Positions 53,001 through 61,770 of a stretch of 64,000 nucleotides of DNA are shown here, in pieces. The notes below the pieces were generated by a model. It was given only the letters and a program-made list of their open reading frames with translations, searched no databases and had not been told where the DNA came from. Both the position numbers and the translations under genes were made by a program. Within the stretch, counting starts at the first letter, position 1. Every line of letters starts with the position of its first letter. The stretch is from Myxococcales bacterium (GTDB lineage: Bacteria; Myxococcota_A; Polyangia; Palsa-1104; JAEUJZ01). Location of the stretch: assembly GCA_016794465.1 (NCBI GenBank), contig JAEUKA010000070.1, positions 1 to 64,000 on the forward strand. Direction: 5' to 3'.

Positions 53001-53781
53001 CGTGGCTTGCCAGGTGATGAAGTACCGTCGACAAGCGGTCGCGGGCCTGGGTAAGCTCGACGGCGAGGCGCTCGGGTCGATAGGCGGCTGCGATGCCCTC
53101 AATCGGTCGTCCCTCCTCGGCGCGCTGACGATGCAGCAGGCACAGCACCTCGACGAGGCCACCGTCACCACCACCGCTGCTGGCAAAGCCAAGCTCGGTG
53201 AGCAGCGCTTCCATTGTCTCGCCGAAATCGGCAGCATCAGCGACGGAAGATGGCTGTTCGAGCGCGCTGAGCACCAGCTCTTCGCAGGTGTCACGCAGTC
53301 GCTGGGCCGCGCCATCTTCGTCGAGCAATGAGAACTCTGGGTCCAGACCGATCTGTTGAGAATATCGACGGAGCAGCGACGCAGCAAAGGAATGAAACGT
53401 ACTGATCGTCGCGCCACCGAGAGAAGCCAACACCTGCTCCCAGGCACTGGCATCGGGAAGTTTGACTCCCAATCTCTCGGCACTCTCGACGAGAGCGGGC
53501 TCACTTTCACGGAGGGCGGCGGCGGGACTCTCGGGGCTTTCCTCGGCCAGGCGACGACAGATCGTGGTGACTCGGCCAGTGAGCCGCTCGCGCATCTCGG
53601 CGGCGGCCTTTTCGGTAAACGTCAGCGCGCAGATCTGCGAAGGCGGGATGGCTCGACGATGAGCGGTAACTCCAGCAACGAGGTGCAGATACTGTGTCAG
53701 CAGCGCGTGGGTCTTGCCGGTTCCCGCGCCCGCTTGCACCACTCGGTCGTGTGATAGCAAAAAGCGATCGGGCCCGCTCAT
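50068..53781 (-). CDS. AddA-like UvrD-family helicase with degenerate nuclease domain
   Basis: Starting at ATG 53781 gives 1237 residues. Helicase motifs: Walker A AGAGTGKTHALL at residues 17-28, ALTFTEKAAAEMRERL, DEXX box VFLVDEFQDTSPLQ near 405, IMTVHQAKGLEFPTVIVAG near 812 and LFYVAATRAKDRLIW near 880. The C-terminal nuclease region (about 1110-1130) has GVLDLWWQ and then VVDLQLA, where AddA has a DYK; the catalytic Lys is Gln and the site is probably inactive. The end carries CIQMSCEFRGFC, resembling part of a Fe-S cysteine set. Its ATG overlaps the AddB-like stop by 4 bp. Confidence 0.9.
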   Translation of the reverse strand: MSGPDRFLLSHDRVVQAGAGTGKTHALLTQYLHLVAGVTAHRRAIPPSQICALTFTEKAAAEMRERLTGRVTTICRRLAEESPESPAAALRESEPALVESAERLGVKLPDASAWEQVLASLGGATISTFHSFAASLLRRYSQQIGLDPEFSLLDEDGAAQRLRDTCEELVLSALEQPSSVADAADFGETMEALLTELGFASSGGGDGGLVEVLCLLHRQRAEEGRPIEGIAAAYRPERLAVELTQARDRLSTVLHHLASHAAELADKSAERATILGGLAVRVVNQLHSLDDLAACRADFGQIRECLKLLRAPSGAKADPSLVQSIKAWRQQTYEALDDLKALAVSQRAARLANGLELLLGPLARRFASGKQEEVVLDFSDLLRLSRDLLRDHPTVRDELRRRFQVFLVDEFQDTSPLQAELLTLLVGDEAHTPGRLYIVGDRKQSIYDFRGADVAAFTRLCQRLTELGADEETLDRSYRSLPTVLSFVNTLFAKVMQPPSNDSPDWFVRWNPACDPLMAQRSTPTSHPQVELLRAAELPVDSPSPQPASPKPASIVREAELLGQRITALIDEGTRPGDIVVLLRRFTHLLHYTTALRRRRIPHYVVRGRGFFAAQEVLDLASLLRLIDDPTDLLSLVAVLRSPLIGLSDESLARLHLAGKLSLSALHQLTDPYTDPPIPDDEPIELPGDLLPDDLQLRLPADEMTRLQRFATLHKLLATEADRLDPAQLLTLVLDHCDYLAVLAADRDGEQRLANVARLLARARSYAGRLRAFVRFLRLQTDPELFRTSGDPSDEPAAQLLSESDNVVRIMTVHQAKGLEFPTVIVAGCTTRERNDLPQVVYDRELGLGLSLYEDGERCQSLPQRRIHVSRKLRAQAESARLFYVAATRAKDRLIWLGESDRSSTGSWRQALEQLLASPMGTELLTEWQPSPAPPLREHPPDATTPQLGSAQAEQLVRLVYDPPRLAPPKTPTLTAQAAELLACGRRHHLLSTIPGMLSRPEGRARTSDETMALSPLGCLVAGTLPQRLWALVERPTPADLERTLTGLGILRENPPVQEALTWLGLLLKSRWFHTELLEPGLWPSLRRGVRYHVPVGPQKPRTLHGVLDLWWQRRDGTVCVVDLQLASPPPQENAWHTARRALLGHVALQLAAPNTTEVWVGVLYLQDAEPSPRFARLGLSEIAAALAPLAELPSLPLPAHAAFGLVEQPLPICIQMSCEFRGFCHGTSDHIATHAD

Positions 53782-56700
53782 CGGTTGTCTCCGTCGAGAA
53801 AATCGGGGGTCGGTGACAGGCGGCTCGGGGCGCTGACCTGGCTGGGCTGGCTGACCGAGCTTTGGGCGCTTTCGTCGGAGTCGCTGGTCGGGTCGAGTGG
53901 TACAGCGTCGAGAGGCGCGGCGCTGATGCGGCAGACGCTCTCTAGCCCGCAGCCTTCGCAGGTTCGCGGCGTCACGGCGAAGTCTCCGTCGCGCAAGCGG
54001 CGCCACAGGCGATAGGCGACCTCAGCGACGTTGCCGTCGGGGTTGCGCAGTCGTACCACCGGATCAAGCGAGGTCATGTCGGGATCATCGAGCGGCCCCG
54101 TCACCCGACCTTGGCGCAGCGAGTAGTAGCGGGCGATGACGTGCGTCGGTGGTTGATCGGCCCAAAGCTGCGGATCGGCTCGCAGCGCAGCGACGTAAAG
54201 CGGCAGCTGAAACGAGGTCGTGAGCAGCTTTTTGTCGAGCTGCGCCTGATAGCGCTCGCGTCGGCCCGCTTTGTAGTCGAGCACCAGCGCCTTGCCAGCC
54301 CCGAGGTCAACGCGATCGATGATTCCGTGGATGTGCAGCGCCATCCGCCCTTCGTCTCCTTGCGCCGCTGCGATCGCGAGTGGCCCGAACTTCCACTCGA
54401 ACAGCGACGGGAGACACCCGGGCTCCAGCGGCTGCTTCGACTCGTGCTCGATGAGCCGCCACAGCTCGCGACGGAGGCGGCCCACTTTCACGTTGAGCAG
54501 CTCGGGATGGCCGATGTGCTCTCGACGGACAAAGTCGGCCAGGACCGCTTCAATCGCGCGCTGCAGTGCTGCCCGATCCTCGTCGTCGGCGTGGAGAGGC
54601 AGGCGATCGTGCGCTTTGCGATCTTTGAAGAACACCTCCAGCACCGCGTGGTGAAGCCGTCCCGAGGCCAGCGGGTCAAGCTCCTCGCCGCCTTCCCCCA
54701 GTGGACGAATTCCGAGCACGCGCCGCGCAAAAAAGCGAAACGGACAGCGCGCAAAGTCTTCCAGCACCGACGCCGACAGCGGATGTCTGGGACTGCCCGG
54801 CAGGCGCGGCTGAAGTACACCAATCAGTCCTTCGTCGAGCAGTCGTCCGACAAACGGGTGACTGTACTGACTTGCAGCCTCGGCGTCGGCAAAGACGGAA
54901 GAGAAAAAGCGACTGCGCAGCTCTTCGATTCGCACGACCGCCCCAATCCGCGCCGCCCGGGGACGATCGCGACGGGTCAGCGCCGACAGCAGAGCGGGCT
55001 GACTCTGCGATCGCTGCCACAGCTCGGCGGGATGAGAGGCTAGGTTCCCAATTGCCGGCTGACTTGGCACGGGACGCTCGGGCCAGGCTGCGGCATGGAT
55101 GACCTCATCGATGAACAGCGAGCGGGCGACGGGGCGACCCTCCTCGTCCGCCAGCGGCCAGAACAGGTGCGCATGCGCGGTGTGGGCCAGCGCAACCGCC
55201 AGCTTGAGCGGCTCGGCGTCGGTGACAAGCTGCGCTTGCGGCCACAGGGGACGATCGGCCAGTCGATCGAGCTGGCGACGATCGTCATCGGGCAAAAGCG
55301 AGTCCTCCGGGCGATAGGTCGGCAGCTCACCCTCGATGAGTCCGGCAATCAGCAGATGATCAAACGTTAGCGGCGGAACATCGGCCAGCTCACCAAGGCG
55401 CACGGCCTGCGGACGATGTCCCAGCAGCAGCTCGTCGCACAGTCGAGTCAGGGCCTGTTTGAGCAGGGCGGCAAACTCTCGCTGCGACAGCGGCTCAGCG
55501 GCCAGACCAACGCGACGGGCCCACAGGGGCAGATCGGACAGCGCATGCCCGAGCAGCTCGACGGCGACATAGTCACGCTCACGCGCCGCCAGCACCTGCG
55601 TCACCAGCTCGGCGGTGCCCGACTCTTCACCCAGCGGCAGCGTCGGAAACTTCGTGGCCAGCTCAAAAAAGTGCAAGCGAGTCAGCAGCCGCTGCAGGGC
55701 CCGAGCGTGCTCCGACAGTGACGCGCTCTGGGGCAGGCTGGTCAGCTCGCGCAGCGCCAAATCGGCCTGCTCCGCGACGAAAGGTAGGTGCGGAAAGCGG
55801 GTCTTTGTCTCGCCCTCCTCCCCGACCTGCGTGCCCAGCCAGGTCCGCAGCCGGGTCAGACCCCACGTCGGATCTTGCAGACTCGCAGCGTCCCAAAGCT
55901 CTGCGTCGCTGGTCGAGGAAACCTGAGGCCGACGCAGACTACGGACCCCGGCGGCGCGCAGGGCCTGGGCCAGCAGCCACGGCTGGGCCCCGAGCGGTCC
56001 CGGAAATCGCAGGTAGCGACTGCTGAGCAGCTGAATCAGACCTTCTCGAGGCAGACCGAGCGCGAGCACCTCGAAGAGCTGGCTCACCAGTCGCAGTGGC
56101 GGCGGCAGCTCGACGGGGCGTGGGCGAGTTCCGGCCACCCCACCTTGCAGCGGCGTCGTCGCAACTCCGGCCCGCAGCAGAGCCGTCGACAGTCTCTCTC
56201 GTCGCTCGGGAGACTCCGCAACTACGGCAATTCGCTCGGGACAGACCCCGCGTGACAGCAGTGAGAGTACGCACTCGGCAACGGCCTGGGCCTCGGCATG
56301 TGGGGAGGTCTGCGGACGCAACGTCAACCGCTCGGACAGCTCGGAGTGGTGGACCCAGGCGGTGCTGCCGCGAGGACGAAACAGCCCCCGCACAAAGCGC
56401 GCCCATGGTCCCTCGTCGGTGGCCAGCGGGCCCAGCGGACAGCTCTGCTCTTCAAGAGCCAGCTCGTGCTTGCGATACAGCCCGTCGAGAAGCGGCTTCA
56501 GTGCTCGCTGCAGCGCCGGGCGATCTTCCACCGATGGCAGCAGCAGCCGCACCGGACGCTCGGGTCGTGCCAGTAGATCCAGGCCCCAAAGCCACGCCGG
56601 CAGCGACGGTGTTCCCACGTGACCGATGGTGAGGTGCAGCCCTTCGATCTCGATCGCCTCGGCGCCCGCCACCGACGGGTGAGACTCGATTCGCCGCAGC

Positions 56701-57158
56701 CCTTCTTGAAACAGCCGCGCCTCGCTGACCGTACGCTTGCCAAACGTCTCCTGGGCATACGCGCACAGCCGACCCACCTCTGCAATGCGCGCGGCCTGCC
56801 CCAGCTTGTGAGGATCAGCTTCCGCTTGGTCGGAGAGTCGTCGGCTCCAGCGCGCCAGCTGGCTTGGAGACACCGCCCCGGCCTCCGCAGCCGCGACCAG
56901 TCGTCCTACCGCTCGGGTCAGCCCAGCACTGTCCCTGCGGCCCGCGCCCCGGCTTGCTTCTTTGGCAACCCAGTGGTCCCGCAAGACCTCGCCGAGCAGT
57001 CCCAGCCGCTTGGCACGCAGCTCCGCCGGAGCACTCTGCATCGCCAGGTCATACAGAGACTCGCGCCGAGCCGCTGCTGTGCCTGCGTCCATCGTGCTGC
57101 CTGGTTCCGATTCCGCAGCGACCGGCATCGGGTCGCGCAAGGTGGTGAGTCGAAGCAC
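53778..57158 (-). CDS. AddB-like PD-(D/E)XK nuclease/helicase subunit
   Basis: The 1126-residue protein starts at GTG 57158. Its C-terminal domain is the RecB-type nuclease: SVLEDFARCPFRFFARRVL with the first cluster Cys near 804, GIIDRVDLGAG and VLDYKAGR (the D...DYK catalytic triad, near 945-962), and TCEGCGLESVC (C-x2-C-x5-C) near 1061. Together the cysteines match the AddB 4Fe-4S cluster. The N-terminal part is helicase-like without a Walker A. With the downstream AddA-like subunit it should form a RecBCD-type complex for double-strand break processing. Confidence 0.88.
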   Translation of the reverse strand: MLRLTTLRDPMPVAAESEPGSTMDAGTAAARRESLYDLAMQSAPAELRAKRLGLLGEVLRDHWVAKEASRGAGRRDSAGLTRAVGRLVAAAEAGAVSPSQLARWSRRLSDQAEADPHKLGQAARIAEVGRLCAYAQETFGKRTVSEARLFQEGLRRIESHPSVAGAEAIEIEGLHLTIGHVGTPSLPAWLWGLDLLARPERPVRLLLPSVEDRPALQRALKPLLDGLYRKHELALEEQSCPLGPLATDEGPWARFVRGLFRPRGSTAWVHHSELSERLTLRPQTSPHAEAQAVAECVLSLLSRGVCPERIAVVAESPERRERLSTALLRAGVATTPLQGGVAGTRPRPVELPPPLRLVSQLFEVLALGLPREGLIQLLSSRYLRFPGPLGAQPWLLAQALRAAGVRSLRRPQVSSTSDAELWDAASLQDPTWGLTRLRTWLGTQVGEEGETKTRFPHLPFVAEQADLALRELTSLPQSASLSEHARALQRLLTRLHFFELATKFPTLPLGEESGTAELVTQVLAARERDYVAVELLGHALSDLPLWARRVGLAAEPLSQREFAALLKQALTRLCDELLLGHRPQAVRLGELADVPPLTFDHLLIAGLIEGELPTYRPEDSLLPDDDRRQLDRLADRPLWPQAQLVTDAEPLKLAVALAHTAHAHLFWPLADEEGRPVARSLFIDEVIHAAAWPERPVPSQPAIGNLASHPAELWQRSQSQPALLSALTRRDRPRAARIGAVVRIEELRSRFFSSVFADAEAASQYSHPFVGRLLDEGLIGVLQPRLPGSPRHPLSASVLEDFARCPFRFFARRVLGIRPLGEGGEELDPLASGRLHHAVLEVFFKDRKAHDRLPLHADDEDRAALQRAIEAVLADFVRREHIGHPELLNVKVGRLRRELWRLIEHESKQPLEPGCLPSLFEWKFGPLAIAAAQGDEGRMALHIHGIIDRVDLGAGKALVLDYKAGRRERYQAQLDKKLLTTSFQLPLYVAALRADPQLWADQPPTHVIARYYSLRQGRVTGPLDDPDMTSLDPVVRLRNPDGNVAEVAYRLWRRLRDGDFAVTPRTCEGCGLESVCRISAAPLDAVPLDPTSDSDESAQSSVSQPSQVSAPSRLSPTPDFLDGDNR

Positions 57159-57272
57159 CGCCGCTGCATACCACAGCCCGCCTGATGCCGGTGACTCGTC
57201 GGAAAGGACGGCCTAGTAGATAATCTGGCAAGATCTACGGTACGATGGCCACTTGTGCTGGAGACTCTGAAC

Positions 57273-59039
57273 ATGACCCGAGGTAAGGGGTTGCGATATT
57301 CGTCGTGGGTGGCGTATGGAGCGTTGGCTGCGCTCCTCTCGCAAGGTGGTCCGTCCGAGGTGTCGGCGGCGCCTCCGCCCCGACCGGCGGCAAGAGCAGC
57401 TGCGGGGCAAGCGGGCGCAGCAGCGAAGCCTGGCCTGAAGGCGGCAGCAGCAGCGACGGCAGGACCCAAGCTGATCTTGCTGATCGTCGCCGACCAGTTC
57501 CGCGCCGACAACCTGACGCGCTGGGGACACTTGCTCAGTGAAGGCGGACTCAAGCGGTTGCTCCGGGAAGGCGCCCGGGGAATCGGTCGATACGGTCAGC
57601 AGAACACCTACACCGGGCCCGGCCACGCGCTGATTGCCACCGGCTCGTACGGCTATCTCAACGGAATTACCCAGAACAAGTTTTGGAATCGCCAGGCCGG
57701 ACGAGCCGAGTCGATGCTCTACGACGGCAACGTAAAAATCCTCGGCGAAAAAGAGCTGTCGCTCGAAGATGACAGCTCGCCTCGCAACCTCATCGGCAGC
57801 ACGGTCTTCGACGAGCTTCGCTTCGCCAGCAAAGACAGCAAGGTGGTGTCGGTGTCGCTCAAGGCACGTGGCGCCATTCTCCTCGGCGGTCACACCGGCC
57901 AGGCCTACTGGTTTTCCGACCAGAGCGGCGAGATGACCACGTCGACGTTTTACAGCAATGACACCAGCGAGTGGGTCAAGCGCTGGAACAGCGGCAAGCT
58001 GGCCGACAAGCTGTTCGGCAAGGTCTGGGACCGCCTGCTGCCCGAGTCGGTGTACACCAACATTGATGCTTCGCCGCACGAGGCCGACCTCAAGGGCCTG
58101 GGCCGCGTCTTTCCGCATCCCACCAACGCCAAACAGCAAGCGCCCGGCCCCGGCTACTACGAGTCGATCAACTACACACCGACGGGACTTGAGATCCAGA
58201 TGGACTTCGCCCGGGCGGCCATCGACGGTGAGCAGCTCGGTCAGCGCGGTGTGACCGATGCCTTGGCGATCTCGGTGAGCGGGACGGATCTGGCGGGACA
58301 CCTGTTTGGGCCGTACAGCCATGAGTACCAAGACATGGTCCTGCGCTTCGATCGGGCCGTCGAGAAGCTCCTTCAAGATCTGGAAAAGAAGTTCAAGCCG
58401 GGCGAGCTGGTGGTGGCGTTTACCGCCGACCACGGTGCCGCGCCGATTCCCGAGGAAGCGATGCAGAAGAGCTTGCTCGCCGGGCGGGTGCGCAAAGGCA
58501 TCGTCAAAGACACAGTCCAAAAGGCACTGTCGCAGTTCTACTCGATTCAAGGCGAGTGGGTGGCGGCGCTGGAAGATCCGAGCATCTACATCTCGCCCAA
58601 GATGATTGCCCAGGCCAAGGCCGATCCGGCACAGGTCGAGGAAGTGGCCGGGCGGGCCGTGCTCGAGATTCCCGGCGTCATGGGCTACTACACCCGCACT
58701 CAGCTGATGCGTGGCTGGATGCCACCGACAGAAGTCTCGACGGCGGTGGTGCGAAGCTACTTCCCGTCGCGAGGCGGCGAGCTGGTGCTGGTGATGGCGC
58801 CCTTTTACTTTTGGGGCAAGTACGGCGAAAAGGAGCAGGGAACCTCGCACGGGTCGTTTTATCGCTACGATACCGAGGTGCCGATGGTGTTCTGGGGCCA
58901 GCCGTTTAACCCCGGCGAGTATGGCGTGATCGATCAGATCGACTTCGCCGCGACGCTGGCTCATGCCATTCGGGTGACGCCACCGGCTGCTTGTCTTGGG
59001 CGCCCGGTGATGCCGATGCTCAAGCAGCGTACGCCGTAG
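57273..59039 (+). CDS. PafA-like alkaline phosphatase-family enzyme, exported
   Basis: From ATG 57273 the protein has about 588 residues; GTG 57255 is an alternative. A hydrophobic leader is followed by the alkaline-phosphatase superfamily core: LIVADQFRADNL (metal Asp), NTYTGPGHALIATG with the Thr nucleophile, SGTDLAGHLFGPYSHE, VAFTADHGAAP and GTSHGSFYRYDTEVPMVFWG. Thr in place of Ser and these motifs fit the PafA/type I phosphodiesterase clade. It would release phosphate from monoesters in the periplasm. It is divergent from the AddBA pair. Confidence 0.85.
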   Translation: MTRGKGLRYSSWVAYGALAALLSQGGPSEVSAAPPPRPAARAAAGQAGAAAKPGLKAAAAATAGPKLILLIVADQFRADNLTRWGHLLSEGGLKRLLREGARGIGRYGQQNTYTGPGHALIATGSYGYLNGITQNKFWNRQAGRAESMLYDGNVKILGEKELSLEDDSSPRNLIGSTVFDELRFASKDSKVVSVSLKARGAILLGGHTGQAYWFSDQSGEMTTSTFYSNDTSEWVKRWNSGKLADKLFGKVWDRLLPESVYTNIDASPHEADLKGLGRVFPHPTNAKQQAPGPGYYESINYTPTGLEIQMDFARAAIDGEQLGQRGVTDALAISVSGTDLAGHLFGPYSHEYQDMVLRFDRAVEKLLQDLEKKFKPGELVVAFTADHGAAPIPEEAMQKSLLAGRVRKGIVKDTVQKALSQFYSIQGEWVAALEDPSIYISPKMIAQAKADPAQVEEVAGRAVLEIPGVMGYYTRTQLMRGWMPPTEVSTAVVRSYFPSRGGELVLVMAPFYFWGKYGEKEQGTSHGSFYRYDTEVPMVFWGQPFNPGEYGVIDQIDFAATLAHAIRVTPPAACLGRPVMPMLKQRTP

Positions 59040-59062
59040 TGAGGGCTCGCAAGGGGGCTGAA

Positions 59063-59863
59063 ATGCGCGACACACCTTGGCGTCCGACGCTGTCACGGCT
59101 GGGTGTGCTGATTGGCGTCCTGCTGGTCGGCGTGGGGTCGCCGGCTGTGGCCAAGAAGAAAAAAGGGCCTGACCCGGTTCAGCAAGACCCGATGGACACC
59201 GAGGCCAATCCCCAGCCGCTGGTGAATCCGACCGGTACTGGCACGACCGGGGGAAGTGGATCGGGCGGCGCTGCGAGCTCGGGCGGCGGCACGACAGGCT
59301 CGGGCGGTGGCGCTGGAACGGCCAGTGGCGGCGCAGCCGGCGGCAGCAGCTCGGCGAGTGGTGGCAGCGGTGGTGGTGGCAGCACTGGCTCGTCGACCAA
59401 GCTCGGCCGCTACATGGTCAGCCTCAAGGTCGGGGCCGCGCCGTGTATCTACTTCAGCGGTGGCTGCGGCTTTCTACACCAAGGACTGGCTGGCATCGAG
59501 TTTGCGTGGGCCTTCACCCAGTCAGCAAATGCCTACCTGATTGTGCCGCCGCAGGTTCAGTTTCGGGCAAACCAAGGCACATTGATGGTGCCAGTTGGGA
59601 TTCAGTACGACATTGGGCTGCCGGTGCCAAACCTCTACATTTATCCTCGGCTCAGCGTCGGGTACGCCGTAGCCATGGCCGGGGCCGCCGGCAGCGTCAT
59701 TGCCGACCACTTTGGCGTCGTGATTCCCGAGGTCGGGCTCAAGTACGTCTTTTCGGGTCGCTATCACCTCGGCGGTGAGCTGGTCAGCGTGCCGGTGCTC
59801 TTCAACGAGCGCTCCGTCGTCGCCCACTACCGCATCGCGCTGTCGTTCGGCGTCAGCTTCTAG
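59063..59863 (+). CDS. Outer-membrane protein with Gly/Ser-rich linker
   Basis: From ATG 59063 the product has 266 residues. A signal peptide (ending SPAVAKKKK) is followed by a Pro/Thr region, then about 60 residues of Gly/Ser/Thr low complexity (59240-59400), and a beta-strand-rich domain with PVPNLYIYPRLSVGYAVAMA, ending with F (ALSFGVSF) as in small barrels. I recognise no specific family. Its 3' end overlaps the convergent FmdB-like gene by 4 bp. Confidence 0.68.
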   Translation: MRDTPWRPTLSRLGVLIGVLLVGVGSPAVAKKKKGPDPVQQDPMDTEANPQPLVNPTGTGTTGGSGSGGAASSGGGTTGSGGGAGTASGGAAGGSSSASGGSGGGGSTGSSTKLGRYMVSLKVGAAPCIYFSGGCGFLHQGLAGIEFAWAFTQSANAYLIVPPQVQFRANQGTLMVPVGIQYDIGLPVPNLYIYPRLSVGYAVAMAGAAGSVIADHFGVVIPEVGLKYVFSGRYHLGGELVSVPVLFNERSVVAHYRIALSFGVSF

Positions 59864-60120
59864 GTCACCGGGCAGTCGCAGTCTTCGCAGCCGGGCCGCT
59901 GCTGGCGCTTGACCGGGCTAAAGACTGGCTCTCGCGCTTCTCGTCCGTCGCCGCGAATGCCTGCCGCAGACATCAGCTTGCTGACTCGTCCTGTGCCCGG
60001 CGGCTCTTTGGCGTCGGGGATACAGGCACACAGCTCACCGCAGCGCTCGCGCACCGTCCCCAGCGACTCCAGAGACTCTAGCACCGCGCCACACTCACAC
60101 TGGTACTCGTAGATCGGCAT
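59860..60120 (-). CDS. FmdB-like zinc-ribbon protein
   Basis: The 86-residue protein opens MPIYEYQCECGAVLE, the start of FmdB/putative regulatory zinc ribbons. The first knuckle is CEC rather than the usual CxxC, and further cysteines occur as RCGELCAC and CEDCDC near the end, so the metal-binding pattern is altered. The function is unknown. It is convergent with the barrel gene. Confidence 0.72.
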   Translation of the reverse strand: MPIYEYQCECGAVLESLESLGTVRERCGELCACIPDAKEPPGTGRVSKLMSAAGIRGDGREAREPVFSPVKRQQRPGCEDCDCPVT

Positions 60121-60241
60121 GTTGGGAACGTAACTGCGCCGCGCCGGCTGTCAATCACTAGCTGCGTTTGGTAACCGTCAGCCACTGTAGACCCAAAAAC
60201 GCTTGCGCAGCGGCCCTGGCTTCGGCGATAAGCTCGTCGCT

Positions 60242-61003
60242 GTGATCGCGCTTGGCGGCATCCGGAAGCTGCACCTGGACCCCACGAAACCGCCGGTTCT
60301 CGACGGAATTTCGCTGAAAATTGCCCAGGGAGAAACCTGCGGGCTGTGCGGCCCCGGTGCGTCGGGAAAGAGCCTCCTGCTCAAGATCATCTGCGGCCTG
60401 GTTCGTCCCGAGAGTGGCACGGTGGAGGTGGCGGGCGCCGACCTCTTTGACTCTACTGCCGACGAGCTGCGCAAGGTGCAGTCCCAGATCGGCTATCTGT
60501 TTCAAAACAACGCGCTGTTTGACTCGATGACGGTGTTTGAAAATGTCGCCTTTCCGCTGCGTCAGCGCGCCCGACTGCAGCACGAGTCCATCGAAGAAGC
60601 AGCGCTGGCCGAGCGAGTCGGTGAGGCCCTGCGCGGTGTTGGACTGGCTACACACATCGAGAAAATGCCGTCACAGCTGTCTGGTGGGCAGCGCAAGCGG
60701 GTGGCGCTGGCTCGGGCGGTGGTGGCGCGTCCGCCGCTCTTGATCTACGACGAGCCGACGGCAGGACTCGATCCGGTGACGACGGCGAAGGTCTACGACT
60801 TGCTTGCCGCCGAGCGAGAGCTGATGCAGAGCACGACGCTGATTGTCTCGAGCGACCTTGACGCCCTGCGCCGCTTTGCGAGTCGGATGCTGATGATCTA
60901 TCGCGGCACCCTGTGTTACGACGGGCCAGCGGCGGAAATGGCAGACAGTCCAAACCCGGTGGTGCGCCAGTTCGTTCGCGGCGAGCTTGAGGGACCGTTA
61001 TGA
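60242..61003 (+). CDS. Mla-type ABC transporter ATPase (MlaF-like)
   Basis: From GTG 60242 the protein has 253 residues. Walker A CGPGASGKSLLLKIICGL, the Q-loop IGYLFQNNALFD, signature LSGGQRKRVALARA, Walker B LLIYDEPTAGLDP and an H-loop position occupied by SSDLDALRR (Ser/Asp in place of His). This is close to MlaF, which powers phospholipid transport across the envelope. It overlaps the first permease by 4 bp (ATGA) and is followed by a second permease. Confidence 0.9.
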   Translation: MIALGGIRKLHLDPTKPPVLDGISLKIAQGETCGLCGPGASGKSLLLKIICGLVRPESGTVEVAGADLFDSTADELRKVQSQIGYLFQNNALFDSMTVFENVAFPLRQRARLQHESIEEAALAERVGEALRGVGLATHIEKMPSQLSGGQRKRVALARAVVARPPLLIYDEPTAGLDPVTTAKVYDLLAAERELMQSTTLIVSSDLDALRRFASRMLMIYRGTLCYDGPAAEMADSPNPVVRQFVRGELEGPL

Positions 61004-61770
61004 CGCGGGCTCTGCTGGCGCTGGGGACGGTGGTGCTGTCGCTGTGTCGCGAGATCGGCGGCATGGCGCTGCTCGGCTGTTACACCTTGTTCGAGCTGAT
61101 TCGGGGTCGCTGCGACGGACGAGAGCTGGTACGCAACCTCTACAAGATGGGCGTGGTGTCGGTGCCGATTGTGTCGCTGACGGCGCTGTTTACCGGCGGC
61201 ACGATGGTCATTCAGTCGGGTATTTTCGTGCAGCGCTTTCAGGCCTATGGTCTGCTCGGCTGGGGGACGGGTTACGCGGTGCTGCGAGAGGTCGGGCCGA
61301 TCTTGATTGGGCTGATGTTCTCGGGTCGCGTCGGGGCCAACAACGCCGCTGATCTGGGCTCGATGGTGGTGACCGAGCAGGTTGACGGCCTGCGGGCGCT
61401 CGCGATCGAGCCGATTCCGTTTCTGATCGTGCCGAGGGTGTTGGCGATGATCCTGGCGATGTTCTGTCTGCTCGTGCTCGGGGATGCGGTGGCGATTGCC
61501 GGCGGGATGGTCTTTGGCAAGCTGCTGCTCGGCGTCGATTTCGCGTCGTTTTATGCCAGCTTCGTCGATGCCATCAAGCTGTGGGACCTGACGGTGGGCC
61601 TGCTCAAAGGGACGTTTTTTGCCCTGATGATTGCGCTGACCTCGTGTCACTACGGGCTTGCCGTCAAGGGCGGCGCGGTTGGGGTCGGTCATGCCGTCAA
61701 TGATGCGGTGGTGGCGGCGGCGCTGCTTATCATGGTGTCCGACGACATCTGGACGATGGTGCTAAGGTGA
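61000..61770 (+). CDS. MlaE-family permease (first)
   Basis: The 256-residue membrane protein of the MlaE/YrbE family has about five helices and the conserved EVGPILIGLMFSGRVGANNA, GSMVVTEQVDGLRALAIEPI and FLIVPRVLAMI blocks. It pairs with the MlaF-like ATPase. It is coupled to the next gene by a 4-bp overlap (GTGA at 61767-61770), showing that both permeases are made together. Confidence 0.92.
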   Translation: MTRALLALGTVVLSLCREIGGMALLGCYTLFELIRGRCDGRELVRNLYKMGVVSVPIVSLTALFTGGTMVIQSGIFVQRFQAYGLLGWGTGYAVLREVGPILIGLMFSGRVGANNAADLGSMVVTEQVDGLRALAIEPIPFLIVPRVLAMILAMFCLLVLGDAVAIAGGMVFGKLLLGVDFASFYASFVDAIKLWDLTVGLLKGTFFALMIALTSCHYGLAVKGGAVGVGHAVNDAVVAAALLIMVSDDIWTMVLR

